Assembly (NCBI GenBank): GCA_023205875.1
Contig: CP060759.1
Coordinates: 1,090,374 to 1,154,373, forward strand
Direction: 5' to 3'
Length of the DNA: 64,000 nt
From: Chloropicon primus
Lineage: Eukaryota; Chlorophyta; Chloropicophyceae; Chloropicales; Chloropicaceae
A program made the position numbers and the translations under genes. Shown in pieces: positions 35,638 through 45,509 of this stretch (its first letter is position 1; each line of letters begins with the position of its first letter). The notes beneath the pieces are model-generated. The model worked only from the letters and a program-made list of their open reading frames with translations, did not search any database and was not told the DNA's origin.

Positions 35638-38600
35638 ATGTGGATGGGACAGGACGATGCCGCGGCAAGGAAACTAGGACCGATATACGACGCCATTGAA
35701 CACAAGCAATATAAGATGGCACACAAGTTGGCAAAGCAGGCGCAGCAAAAGTTCCCAAAGTCGCTGGCGCTCAAAGCATTATACGCGGTGACCTTGGAGA
35801 GGCTGGGGAAAGTGGACGAGGCACTGGAAGCGGGGAGGCAGACGTGCGAGGTCATGAAGAAGAGCGTCGCGCTCTTGGACGAGAGCGTAGTGAACACGCT
35901 GACGATTGTGTTCAAGGCGGCGAGGAAGTTGGGGGAGCTCCAGGGGGTCCTGGAGGACATAGCGGCGTCCGCGCAGGGAAGCGAGGGGATCAGGGCGCAC
36001 AGGAGCCTCTTCAACGCCTGTGCGAGGACGTTCTCCTTCCTTAAGATGCAGCAAGTCGCCATGAAGCTCTACAAGCGGACCGGGGACCACAAGTATGTGT
36101 TTTGGGCCGTCACCAGCATTTACCTGCAGTGCGCGTCGACCTCCCAACTCCACATGCTCCCGCTGGCCGAGACCATGTGCCGCAAGACTCAGAAGGAGAA
36201 GGGCCTGGCGTCCCTGGCCACGTACGGTCCGGATGCTCTGCTCATTTACGTGGAGGTCCTCTTCTCGCAGAATAAGTACCGGGAGGCGCTGGAGTTGCTG
36301 AGGGAGATCAAGAAGGGCGGAGGAAACGGCGAAGGCCAAGGGACCAAAACGAGACTGCTGCAATCCCAGCTGAACATGCTGGAAGCCACCCTTTGCATCT
36401 GCTGTGGGGACCTCGACGCTGCGGTCGACCTACTCGAGACGCACATAAAGGCCAACCCGGAGGACTGGCACGCCTCGAAAGTCCTTATGGAAATCCTTTT
36501 GCCTTCAGGGAACAAGGGCACCTCCGTGTCCATCGCGGACTTCCTGCCCACTCTTATGAACAAGGTGATCTCCATCAACCCCCTGGACAAGGCTCCTGAA
36601 TTCATTGGGAGGTGCGGCGAGGAGAAGTCCTCGTTGTACGAAGGGGGCAAGGAGAGGGTCGAGGGGCTCATCCAGGTGCTGGAGGGTCACCTGAAAGACG
36701 ACAAGAGAAAAGCGAGGGCTCTTTACTTGATGAAGCTTGATTTCTTGTGCAGGCAGGCCAACTTTTCTGCGAAGGACCAGGGGAAGAATTCGCAGGCCTA
36801 TCTCTCTTTGCAGGAAGGTCTGGTGGGCACCCTGGTTGGATTTTGGGATGAAGCAGGTTCGAACATCAGCTTCACGAACGATATTCTGGACTTCGTTCCG
36901 AGCCTGAGCCCAGATTCAGCCTCGACCCTTTTGCGAGAGGTGTCAGAGAAGAAGTCCGTCTTGAGCGCAAAGCTGTACAGTGAGCTCGAGAAAAGAAGCG
37001 ACGGTGACCAGGAGGTTTCTGCTTACCCGAACACGGTAAAAAAGGTGTTTTGCAAGGTCCTCTCGGCCCTCGAGATTGGTTTTCTCCTTAAGGGCGGAGT
37101 GGAGGACTCGGGCTTGGGGGAGGCGATGACCCTCTTTGAGAAGTGCATCCCGCTTTACCACGGCTATGACGAGAGAGAAAACACCATCGTGGACCCTCTG
37201 GTGGTCCTGATCTCGCGGCAAGTATGGTGGGAGAGCAAGAAAGGTTCGGGGAACATGAAGAGGGTGATGCATTGCATCATGAAAATGCTTGCGCACTTCC
37301 AGACCGGCGTGAGAATCTCTCCATTCAACTCCAACATGCTCCTGTCTCTCGCTCTGCTTTATGGTCATCTTGGGGTCTCTGACCTGTGCTCCGAGTGCTT
37401 CTGGAAGCTGGACATCAAGTACATTCAGCTGGAGACAATAGGGGGGCACATGCTTCTGCCCTACCTGACTTCGGCGGGCAATGAGAGGGAAGCGTCCAAG
37501 TTCTGCGACAAGCTCGTAAACTTCCAGGAGGACCACGACAGGAACGCTGGGGACACCTTTGTGATGACTTTTGACCAAGGAACGTATCTCGAGAGCATTG
37601 ACTTCAATGGCTTGAGAAGTAGACTCTCTAATAGCCTTGTGAGGTACTCTGTGTCTGTGGAGAGGAGTATAGTAAGAATCTTGCAGAAGGGGGTGCAAGG
37701 CTTGACCCAACTGGAGACCATTCTCGAGCAGGAGTGCAGGGAGCTAAAAACTCTCATCGAGGGCAGCCCACTCCTTGAAGGCTGTGACAAGTTGCACCAC
37801 AACATGGATCTCAGCGTGAGGCCTGAATGGGCACCACCACAGGGGAATGGGACCAGTGCCCCTCACGGGGTTCTGACGTGGTGGGACAGCCTGAAGGAAG
37901 GGAATGGAGAGAGCAGCAGCCAATCGATCGGGAATTGCTGGTGGGAGAAAGTCAATGCCGCAAACTCGTTGACGTCTGAGAATGCGTGTGCGTACCGTGC
38001 CGAATACAGGAAGAGCGTGGTAGCGAGATATGCACAGGTTCAGGCATTTGGTTGCATTTTGAGCACAGAGAGGAGCGGACTGGAGCTACACGTCGAGACG
38101 ATGGCGACTAACCTCGGGTTGGCTCTGGGCGAGGGCTTTGCTGATTTGAGCCAGCTGCTGGTTGAGCGCCTTCCAGAGGGCACGGCGGAGAGAAAGCTGC
38201 AGGTGCTCTCGCTGAGCGTGTTCGTGGTGACTTCCTTGTTCTTCGCTCTCGGAGGGGACGGTGGAAACATCGCTAAATTCGAGGAAGGACTGGAGATTCT
38301 AGGGAAAAATTTTGAGCACGTTCTCGAGACTGTCTTTGCCCCCAAGGGCGTCTTGCCCTCCCCATCAGAGGTTTTCTTCGGGGGAGCAGGCGTCCTGACT
38401 GTCAGCACCTACGTCAGGGAGGTGGTGTCTTGGTCATCCCTCCTGTTTACCAAGTGGGGGGATGTGATCCAAGAGATGAAAAAGAAGCAGAGGAAGGAAA
38501 AGAGGAAAGGGCTTTCAAAGGAAGCTGGGCAGGGGGGTCTTGCGGACGTGAAAGCTGTTCAAGGGTTCATCGAAACGTTCAAAACAAGTCATATTGGTCT

Positions 38601-38829
38601 CAAGGAGAAGATCCAGAGCGCGTGCCTTCACAGCGCGGGCGAGCTCACAACGATGTGGTGGCAGAGCTTTGGAGCAGAGGAAGGAGAGGGTGAGAAGGTC
38701 TTCTTGAGCTACGATGCCCGGGACAAGACCGAGCGAGAGGGCATCCTGAAGAATGTGGCGGAAGGTCAGTTGGCCACCCTGAAGGTTGCCCTCGACAGGA
38801 TGAATAAATTCATGAACTTGCTCAAGTAA
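35638..38829 (+). CDS. NAA25: NatB auxiliary subunit NAA25
   Basis: From the ATG at 35638 the protein has 1063 residues, close to the Arabidopsis NAA25 length (~1065). NAA25 anchors the catalytic subunit NAA20 to the ribosome. NatB acetylates N-termini starting Met-Asp, Met-Glu, Met-Asn or Met-Gln. It is recognised from the N-terminal TPR series: KLGPIYDAIEHKQYKMAHKL, KFPKSLALKALYAVTLERLG, DESVVNTLTIVFKAARKLGE and CARTFSFLKMQQVAMKLYKR, then the matching LMKLDFLCRQAN and WKLDIKYIQLETIGGHMLLP blocks typical of this family. The upstream open frame is pyrimidine-rich and not part of the protein. It ends ~88 bp from convergent RPA1. Confidence 0.88.
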   Translation: MWMGQDDAAARKLGPIYDAIEHKQYKMAHKLAKQAQQKFPKSLALKALYAVTLERLGKVDEALEAGRQTCEVMKKSVALLDESVVNTLTIVFKAARKLGELQGVLEDIAASAQGSEGIRAHRSLFNACARTFSFLKMQQVAMKLYKRTGDHKYVFWAVTSIYLQCASTSQLHMLPLAETMCRKTQKEKGLASLATYGPDALLIYVEVLFSQNKYREALELLREIKKGGGNGEGQGTKTRLLQSQLNMLEATLCICCGDLDAAVDLLETHIKANPEDWHASKVLMEILLPSGNKGTSVSIADFLPTLMNKVISINPLDKAPEFIGRCGEEKSSLYEGGKERVEGLIQVLEGHLKDDKRKARALYLMKLDFLCRQANFSAKDQGKNSQAYLSLQEGLVGTLVGFWDEAGSNISFTNDILDFVPSLSPDSASTLLREVSEKKSVLSAKLYSELEKRSDGDQEVSAYPNTVKKVFCKVLSALEIGFLLKGGVEDSGLGEAMTLFEKCIPLYHGYDERENTIVDPLVVLISRQVWWESKKGSGNMKRVMHCIMKMLAHFQTGVRISPFNSNMLLSLALLYGHLGVSDLCSECFWKLDIKYIQLETIGGHMLLPYLTSAGNEREASKFCDKLVNFQEDHDRNAGDTFVMTFDQGTYLESIDFNGLRSRLSNSLVRYSVSVERSIVRILQKGVQGLTQLETILEQECRELKTLIEGSPLLEGCDKLHHNMDLSVRPEWAPPQGNGTSAPHGVLTWWDSLKEGNGESSSQSIGNCWWEKVNAANSLTSENACAYRAEYRKSVVARYAQVQAFGCILSTERSGLELHVETMATNLGLALGEGFADLSQLLVERLPEGTAERKLQVLSLSVFVVTSLFFALGGDGGNIAKFEEGLEILGKNFEHVLETVFAPKGVLPSPSEVFFGGAGVLTVSTYVREVVSWSSLLFTKWGDVIQEMKKKQRKEKRKGLSKEAGQGGLADVKAVQGFIETFKTSHIGLKEKIQSACLHSAGELTTMWWQSFGAEEGEGEKVFLSYDARDKTEREGILKNVAEGQLATLKVALDRMNKFMNLLK

Positions 38830-38917
38830 AAAAGAGAGGTCTCAAAATGCCAACAAAAGGAGAATTGGCTTGATTTTTTATTTATGTTATGTACGATCTT
38901 CTTCAATACACACACTA

Positions 38918-41215
38918 CTACCTAAAAAATGCATTGTTGTTGTTGTTGTTATAGCCCATGTTCTGGTTCATGCCTTGGTTCTGGTATCCATACTCAGTCC
39001 TTGGTTTCTTCTGTTCATTTCCATATCTTTCTGCGTTGTTGTTGACATGACCACCACTCGAGTCCAGCGCAGACAAGACCTGCTCCATCTTCGCCTTGGA
39101 TTCCTTCGCCCAGTCCACCTGGTTCACCCTCTGGACAGTTACCTTGACTCTCTTCTCGTCGTTGTAGGTGTCCTCGGCAACCTTGAGAGTCAGGAGCCAT
39201 CTCTTAAAGTGGGCCTTTGTCAGGATGTGGTCGAAATCTGCCGAGCCCTCGTACTTCTTGAAGTCATTGGCAGTCATTCCCATGATATCGTTGCCGACAT
39301 CACCAAAGCACGTGAGCCACCTGTCCTCCGTAAAGTCGGAGGCCTCGAACTGGATCATCCATCTCCAGTTCACCTGGCACTTCTGCTGGCAAGTCTCACA
39401 CCAGCCTGAGCCCAATCCGTCCTGGTCGTCGTCGGTAATGGCCACCTTCTTGTTGCACTGCCTTCCGTTTCTCTGCAGGCTGCACGCTGGGTAGGACATG
39501 ACCTCGTTCTTGATGTACTTGACAGTTGCAAGTACCTCCACATAGTCTGCCTTGCCAGAAGTCCCCAAGTTTTCGTCCCTGATGTCAGACAAAAAGACTC
39601 TGCGGGTCCTTCCGCCACCGCCCGTGTTCAGCTGGACGGTCTGTGAGTGAGCCCCGCCCATGCGGTCATACCAGTTGCGCAAGCGGCCCGCCTCGGGAAT
39701 GTCTGGATTCACAAGAAGCTGGGTAGAACTGATGGTTCCAAGGGTTTTCCCCTGGTAGTCGCCGACACGAGCATTTTTCACAGCAAGGACGGGGTGGGAG
39801 CCCTGCTGGCTGGCCAGCTCCAGTTCATTTCCCGGTTCGTTGCAGTAGTTTCCCCAAAGGGTGACCTCGATGCTCGCGTTCGAGTCATCCTTGATGGTGA
39901 GCGTCCTCTTCTGGGTATCTGTGCCGTCTCTCCTCTGGATTGTGGCACACGCATCCACCGACAAGACCACTCCCACGACGTCTGCCAAGGATCCTGTGTT
40001 CACGTTCTCCAGAGAGATGATCGGCTTGAAATCGAAAGTGATCGAAGGGATCGTGGAAGTTCTCTCGTCCTCCACACAAGGCTCGATCGTGGAGTTCGTC
40101 TCCAAGTAAACCTCGAAGTCGCTGTTGAGGTTGTTGTACTGCTTCCTTGCCGGCCTCAGCGCGCCCTTGGATATCATGTAGACCTTGCCCACCTCCACCA
40201 AGGGGTGGAACTTTTCACAGGCCTCCTTGAAGGCGCACAGCCTGATCTCCCCCCCGTCCACGTCGACGACGTCGAAGTTGAAGACAGACCCCTCGCCCTT
40301 GGCATTCTGCCACTTCCTCACGTCACTCTTGTTGGTGACCCTGGCCTGGATGGTCCACCTGTTCAAGTAAGGGTTCAAGCTCTTGATGGGAACAATCCTC
40401 GCGGGGGCTTCGTTTCTTGATATTGGGCCCCTGGACCTGTAGTCCGCCGCCGGCTGGTTGTACCCGCCGCCGCCGCCATGAGGAGGGTAGCTCCTGGACT
40501 GGTATCCGCCCATGCCACCTTGCTGCTGCTGCTGCTGGTAGTTCCTCCCCATGCCTGGTCCAGGTCCCCCCCTGTTCGCGTTTGTGCTCCCACCGTACCC
40601 TCCTTGCCTCTGGTAGTTGTTGCCAGACGCTCCGGGGGGGCCTCCGGGCCCCCCTTGGAAGCCGCCCTGCTCCGATTTGTACCCTCCACTGTTGCGGGAG
40701 GGCATCTGTTGCTGATAGGGCGCCTGCGGGGGGTTTGGCTGCTGGTACACGTTTTCCTTCTCGCGCCTCATTCCGGCGAGCTCGGAGCCGTAGCCGGCGC
40801 CGTACTGCTGCTGCTTCGGGGCTCCCACCGGTGCGCGGGAGTGGGGCTCTTGCGCGTTCCTGTCGGCGACGTTCGTGGGGTTGCCCACTATGGGCTGCTT
40901 GCCTAGAGTTGTGCTCTGCAAAACGATGACAATCTTCCTGTTGTGGACCGTGTTGCACAAGAACTCGTCGAGCCTCACGATCGACCCCGTGGCGAAGTCC
41001 CCGTTGTTGACCTTCTCCACCGTCTGCGTCGCAAGCATGGCTTGCATGAAGTGCTTCCCGTCCGACAGGTGCACCCTGTACCTCACCGTTGCCCCTTGCT
41101 TCCCACTCGCCGGCTGCAACATCTTCAAGTCCGTGCACTGCAGCACCGGTTTGAAGTCCGTGTTCCCCGCCCACAGCGCACTCGCCGCATTCGGCGTCAG
41201 TCCCGTCCCTTCCAT
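38918..41215 (-). CDS. RPA1: Replication protein A 70-kDa subunit
   Basis: The protein has 765 residues. RPA1 is the large subunit of the heterotrimer that coats single-stranded DNA in replication, repair and checkpoint signalling. An N-terminal OB fold (DLKMLQPASGKQGATVRYRV...) is followed by a Gln/Gly/Tyr-rich linker of ~140 residues. Then come the OB folds A and B (IPIKSLNPYLNRWTIQARVT, FNFDVVDVDGGEIRLCAFKE) and C, which carries the zinc finger CSLQRNGRQCNKKV...WCETC (~residues 578-612). The C-terminal helical part (FTEDRWLTCFGDVGNDIMGM, LTLKVAEDTYNDEKRVKVTV) is as expected. A poly-Asn tract ends the protein. The linker is longer and more repetitive than usual. It is divergent from the COQ7-like gene with only 145 bp between starts. 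Confidence 0.95.
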   Translation of the reverse strand: MEGTGLTPNAASALWAGNTDFKPVLQCTDLKMLQPASGKQGATVRYRVHLSDGKHFMQAMLATQTVEKVNNGDFATGSIVRLDEFLCNTVHNRKIVIVLQSTTLGKQPIVGNPTNVADRNAQEPHSRAPVGAPKQQQYGAGYGSELAGMRREKENVYQQPNPPQAPYQQQMPSRNSGGYKSEQGGFQGGPGGPPGASGNNYQRQGGYGGSTNANRGGPGPGMGRNYQQQQQQGGMGGYQSRSYPPHGGGGGYNQPAADYRSRGPISRNEAPARIVPIKSLNPYLNRWTIQARVTNKSDVRKWQNAKGEGSVFNFDVVDVDGGEIRLCAFKEACEKFHPLVEVGKVYMISKGALRPARKQYNNLNSDFEVYLETNSTIEPCVEDERTSTIPSITFDFKPIISLENVNTGSLADVVGVVLSVDACATIQRRDGTDTQKRTLTIKDDSNASIEVTLWGNYCNEPGNELELASQQGSHPVLAVKNARVGDYQGKTLGTISSTQLLVNPDIPEAGRLRNWYDRMGGAHSQTVQLNTGGGGRTRRVFLSDIRDENLGTSGKADYVEVLATVKYIKNEVMSYPACSLQRNGRQCNKKVAITDDDQDGLGSGWCETCQQKCQVNWRWMIQFEASDFTEDRWLTCFGDVGNDIMGMTANDFKKYEGSADFDHILTKAHFKRWLLTLKVAEDTYNDEKRVKVTVQRVNQVDWAKESKAKMEQVLSALDSSGGHVNNNAERYGNEQKKPRTEYGYQNQGMNQNMGYNNNNNNAFFR

Positions 41216-41360
41216 CTCCTCCCTTTCTTCTCTCCTTCTCTCCTTCTCTCCGCCCTCCCGATCGATCGATCGATCGCCGATCGTTCCGCGTTTCTGACAA
41301 GACCGCCCTCATTGGGCGCGAAAACAGAACACGAGCACGAGGACGAGGAGGAGAAGGAGG
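41216..41360. promoter_or_regulatory. Very short divergent promoter with CGAT and CGAGGA runs
   Basis: Only 145 bp separate the two start codons. It contains a CGATCGATCGATCG run (~41259-41274) and ACGAGGACGAGGAGG (~41337-41351). Confidence 0.5.
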
Positions 41361-42206
41361 ATGAGCGGCGCGCTGTGGAGGAGAGGGCTGGAGAGGGGGA
41401 GGCGGTGGACCAGGACCACCACCACCACGACGACCACGACGACGACCACGACGACGAGGACGGAACAACAATATCAATATGGACGAGAGGTGGAGTGGGA
41501 GGAGGGGAAGGGAACGTCGACGTCACCGAGGAAGGGGGAGAGGGGAAAGGGGTGGGGTGGGGTGCTGAGGTCGACACAAGGGGCGCACAAACTCCTCAGG
41601 GCGTGGTACCTCGGGCAGGAGAAGGCTATGGACGTCACGAGGGGAAGGAGGAGGGGGGGCGAGGACCTGGGGGAGACGGGGGGGAGGGTCGGGGCGGAGA
41701 GGGAGCTCAAACTGATGGGCTGGTACGACAAGGAGATGCCGCTGCACCGGGTGAGGCCGTCGGTCCTGCAGCCCGTCATGCAGCTGGCCGGCTTCGCTGG
41801 GGGTTTCCTGTCCCAGCTTCCGGCGGAGGCCCTCGGTCGTCCCGTCACGAACGACTTGTCTCGCAGGGCCACCCGGGCCGTGGAGGAGGCCTTCACCGAG
41901 CACATCAACGACCAGCTGAGGGAAATCCACGCCCTTGCACCCCAAGCGCCCCCGCCGGACGCCGAGGAGGGGGACCAAGTGGGCGGGAACGACCCTCGGG
42001 ACGTGGCGAGGCTGAAGGCCAGACTGTTGGAGACGAGGGACGCGGAGAGGTCCCAAGACATTCTCTGGGGCTTCCGGGAGGACCAGGACCCGGTGGAGAA
42101 CGAGGAGGGGGACGTTTTCAAGACCTTTCAGAAGCAGGTGCTCAACGCAGACTCGCTGTTCCGAGGTAGCGTCAAGTTCATTTTGGACGCCTCCCGGAAA
42201 CTTTAA
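41361..42206 (+). CDS. COQ7-like protein with degenerate iron ligands
   Basis: The protein has 281 residues. The basic N-terminus followed by a Thr run (residues ~19-32) could be a mitochondrial presequence. The C-terminal ~200 residues follow COQ7 (demethoxyubiquinone hydroxylase) in order: RAWYLGQEKAM, then WYDKEMPLHRVRPSVLQPVM, LAGFAGGFLSQLP, ATRAVEEAFTEHINDQLREI, and DVFKTFQKQVLNADSLFRGS as the last helix. In COQ7 four helices supply Glu and His ligands to a di-iron centre. Here the first Glu (HAGE in active enzymes) reads TQGA, the His of the second helix is shifted (EMPLH), the VEExxxxH of the third is kept, and the fourth ExxH is RDAERSQDI, with no His. It may be a pseudoenzyme or a divergent paralogue. 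An alternative is a wrong exon model at the N-terminus. Confidence 0.65.
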   Translation: MSGALWRRGLERGRRWTRTTTTTTTTTTTTTTRTEQQYQYGREVEWEEGKGTSTSPRKGERGKGWGGVLRSTQGAHKLLRAWYLGQEKAMDVTRGRRRGGEDLGETGGRVGAERELKLMGWYDKEMPLHRVRPSVLQPVMQLAGFAGGFLSQLPAEALGRPVTNDLSRRATRAVEEAFTEHINDQLREIHALAPQAPPPDAEEGDQVGGNDPRDVARLKARLLETRDAERSQDILWGFREDQDPVENEEGDVFKTFQKQVLNADSLFRGSVKFILDASRKL

Positions 42207-42663
42207 GCCTTTGACGTGGTGATCACGCTCAAGTTAGTTTCTCGGGTGTATTGCTTTCCTAGTTCTACTGAATCTTCTTCTGGATATTCTTCTGGTTTTC
42301 TCCTCACGTCTCCTCGGAGTCCTTGGTCTTCCCTTCTCTCCTTGTTTGCTTTCTCGTTCTCGTTCTCGTTCCCGTTCCCTTGGTCCTACCCTCCCGCCTG
42401 ATCCCCCCGTTGCTGGAGCTCCCATTGTTGTCCTGTTCCCCCCCAGTGGGCCGGGCGCGTGCCCTTCTTCTTCTTCCCTGGACCTGGGCTCTCCTCTCTC
42501 CACTCTCCACTCTCCAGGTTTGTTGGTTTCCTTGGTTGTGCTTAAGGTATTGGATGGTTTCCAGCTGAAGGGAGGAAGAGGAGGAAGGAGGAGAGGAGAG
42601 GAGAGGGGCTTTGCCTTGGGGGGGGGACGCACCAAGTGGCGAGGACACCAGGACCTGGAGACA
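42207..42663. promoter_or_regulatory. Upstream region of the 5-phosphatase gene
   Basis: This 457-bp tandem intergenic region contains a TCTCGT hexamer run (42350-42378) and pyrimidine tracts. The frame runs into the gene but is low-complexity (Ser/Arg) and regarded as leader. Confidence 0.4.
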
Positions 42664-45209
42664 ATGTCAGCGGACGAGGAGGAAGTGATGAGGGGGGAGG
42701 AGGAGGACCAGGTTAGGGAACTGCCCTCCTCTTCCTCGACGAAGAGCAAGTTGAACAGGTCCAAATCACGACCCAAGTTCATCTCCCGCGTCTCCCTAGT
42801 CAGCGCCCTCAAGGAGTACACCAGCAATGAGGCCTTGAACTTCCCGACCTTCGACGTTCTCAAGGAGACCACCAAGTTCGGAATCAAGAAGAGGCAGAAG
42901 CGTACCTTTGAGGTGGACATCCGGAACAGGGCCATAAGAAACTTGAGCAGGGCGGGCTCAGTGCACAAAAAGTACAACGTGAGCGACATAGATTTAGTAC
43001 AAAGGGTCCCGGGACAAAACGACGCGATAGACTTAAAGTTCAGGTGAGGACACGAATACAAAGGCAATGCCTTTCCTTCAGTATCGGGCACGCCAACCAG
43101 GACCGCCTTTGCTGCCTTCAGACCAAGAAGCGTCCGGAAACGCCAACACACCCCACCCAACACACACACACACACTGACTTTGGCTTCCTCTTTCTTCTT
43201 GTCGTGTGCTTTGTGTGAACTCCAGGAACGCGAACCATGCGTACCGGCTACTGTTCGCCAAGAAGCAATCCACGAGCAGCGTCGTGATGCGCGAACGCTT
43301 CTACCAGCTCCTTTGCCTGCTGCAGTGCAAGGAGGCGGCTGAGAAGGAGGTGGAAGAGCTGGCGGAGAGAGAGACCGGTATGGTGACCTGGACCTCGGCA
43401 AACACGGGAACGACGGCCAAAGGGGAGAGTGAGGACAGTGACTTGGCCGACAAGCCGCAGTCGGGGCTAATGGAAGCCCTGGATCTGGGTCTGGAGAGCA
43501 TCCGGGTCGTGGCGGGGACCTTCAACCTGGGGGGCAAGCAACCGCCCACGCCGGAAGAGCTCGATGACTGGCTGCCCATCCACAAAACCTGTGATGTCTA
43601 CGCCATTGGCGTCCAAGAATGCAATTACAAGCCCAAGGCGAGCAGCAAGAGCAAGGACGCCATGGCAAGCAAGTCGAACGGCATGCCCCCGGGCCCCTTT
43701 GTTCAGAAGACGGGGGACGCTTGCGACCAGGACTGGCTTTGCACCCTCAACGACCACTTTTCCAAAGGAGGGTTCGTCATTCTTGGGTCTCATAGCATCC
43801 AGCACACGGCTGCCATCAAGCTCTCCATCTACGTCCACAAAAGGCACCTCTTCAAGGTCAAGAACGTGTTCTGGGACGCGTATGCCTGCGGGGTGGCAAA
43901 TATGTACGGCAACAAGGGGGCGGTGGGCTGCCGGTTCTACTTTAATGAGACTCCGCTAACCTTCATCAATGTCCACCTCGCGGCCCACGAGGGAGCCGCT
44001 CACGACAGGAACGTGAACACGGCCAATATTTTGCAGAAGCTTTCTTTGGGTGGCCACCCCTCCCTCGACGTGCTGCCGCAGTCCTCCTACCTGTTCTATC
44101 TGGGAGACCTGAATTACAGGGTGAACATCGAGTACAGCGAAGCGGTGTCCCTGTGTAAAGAGAGCAAGCAAGGCGTCTTGGTTGCCGCGGACGAGCTGTG
44201 CAGCGAGAGAGCCCTGGGGAGAACCCTGAGCGAGATGAACGAGGTGCAGATCGAGTTCCCTCCCACATACAGGTACAATGTGCCCAGGGAAAGGTACGAG
44301 CTCAGCTTTAGCAACAAGAAGAATCAGACCCCGTCTTACACGGACAGGATCCTTTACCACGCCTGTCCGGAGACGGAGATCACACCTCTGGAGTACTGCA
44401 GTGTTCCCACCATCACGACGAGCGATCACATTCCTGTGAGGGCTACGTTTGACCTCACGACCAACCTGCCCTTCAGTATGAACCCCGGGAGCTACCTCGG
44501 GCAGACCAAGAGACTGATCAAGTTCAAACGCATCTCCGCGAAGAATATAAAGCTTGCATCTCCTCTGCTCAAGGGTGGCACCCACTTGGCCACGGGGAGC
44601 AACAGCAATGCGGCCGCAGGTAATACGAACGAGCGTTCTGTGCACAATCCATCTTTCAATCACCAGGCAAGGGGTGTTGGTGTGAGGGAGACTCTGTTGG
44701 GGACGGTGGATCGCGATGCGTCCGAAGCGCTTGGGGACACTTGGGACAGAAAGTTCGAGGCGAAGCAGAACCAGAAGCGGGTCAACCTTTCCATAAAGTT
44801 TTTCTGGCCTTTTGGCTTTGATGGAAAGTGCAAGACCAAAGTGGTGGAGGCATCCGCCATGGAGTCCGGCCACCACGGGGGTGGCGAGGACTACGAGGGC
44901 GATACGCACTCGATAAACGCGGACTGGGGTGAGGATGACCTTTGCCTGCTGTTTCCTCGGGTCATGTGCACGGAGCAGCTTGGCTCCCACCCCTTGGCCT
45001 TTCAGCTGATAGAGACGAGGCCCCTGAGCACGGGGAACAAGACCACTTCGCACGTCATAGGAACGGGGAAGATATCTCTCGTGAAGGCTGCGCAGCATAT
45101 GACTGACACGAACGACGAAGGGCTTGTGGTTGACACGTGGGTGGTGAAGCACGGCATCAGGAGAGGTATCTTGACCTGCTCCTTCACTGCCAACTTGGAG
45201 TACCACTAA
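42664..45209 (+). CDS. Inositol-polyphosphate 5-phosphatase with PH- and C2-like regions
   Basis: Exon 1 (42664-43043) and exon 2 (43226-45209) join across a 182-bp GTGAGG...TCCAG intron, splitting an Arg codon AG|G, to give 787 residues. The N-terminal ~200 residues contain a PH-like region (FGIKKRQKRTFEVDIRNRAI, DIDLVQRVPGQNDAIDLKFR, then YRLLFAKKQ) spanning the intron. The catalytic endonuclease/exonuclease/phosphatase fold follows: RVVAGTFNLGG (~225), DVYAIGVQE, VHLAAHEGA, LFYLGDLNYRVN (~420), SYTDRILYH (~497) and TTSDHIPVRATF (~526). These are the signatures of type II inositol 5-phosphatases, which remove the 5-phosphate of phosphoinositides such as PI(4,5)P2. The last ~140 residues are beta-rich (HPLAFQLIETRPL, ILTCSFTANLEYH) and may be a C2 domain. 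A TGTAA signal lies at 45241. Confidence 0.88.
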
Positions 45210-45509
45210 AGGAAGTGTAAGCGAACGTATAAGGCTGCTGTGTAACACACAAAACGAATCTTGTTGTGCTCCTCTCCTCTCCGCTCCCCCTTCGGTTTCC
45301 AAGGCAGACAGATCCAACAGACGAGGAAGGAAGGAATCGCAGGGCAGAGCAATGGTGTTGAGGGAACGGGAAGTTGAGTTGGATCAAGACGGCACCTTTC
45401 TCGCAGGGAGATGCCCAGGAGGAGGAGCAGAGACTTGCACAAGATGCGATCTTCGCATCTTGATTCAATGAATTACCAGGAGGACAGGGGTCATCCATTT
45501 AATTTAAGT
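45210..45509. other. Convergent 3' intergenic region
   Basis: 300 bp between two stop codons. TGTAA at 45241 serves the 5-phosphatase. I see no gene in it. Confidence 0.5.
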
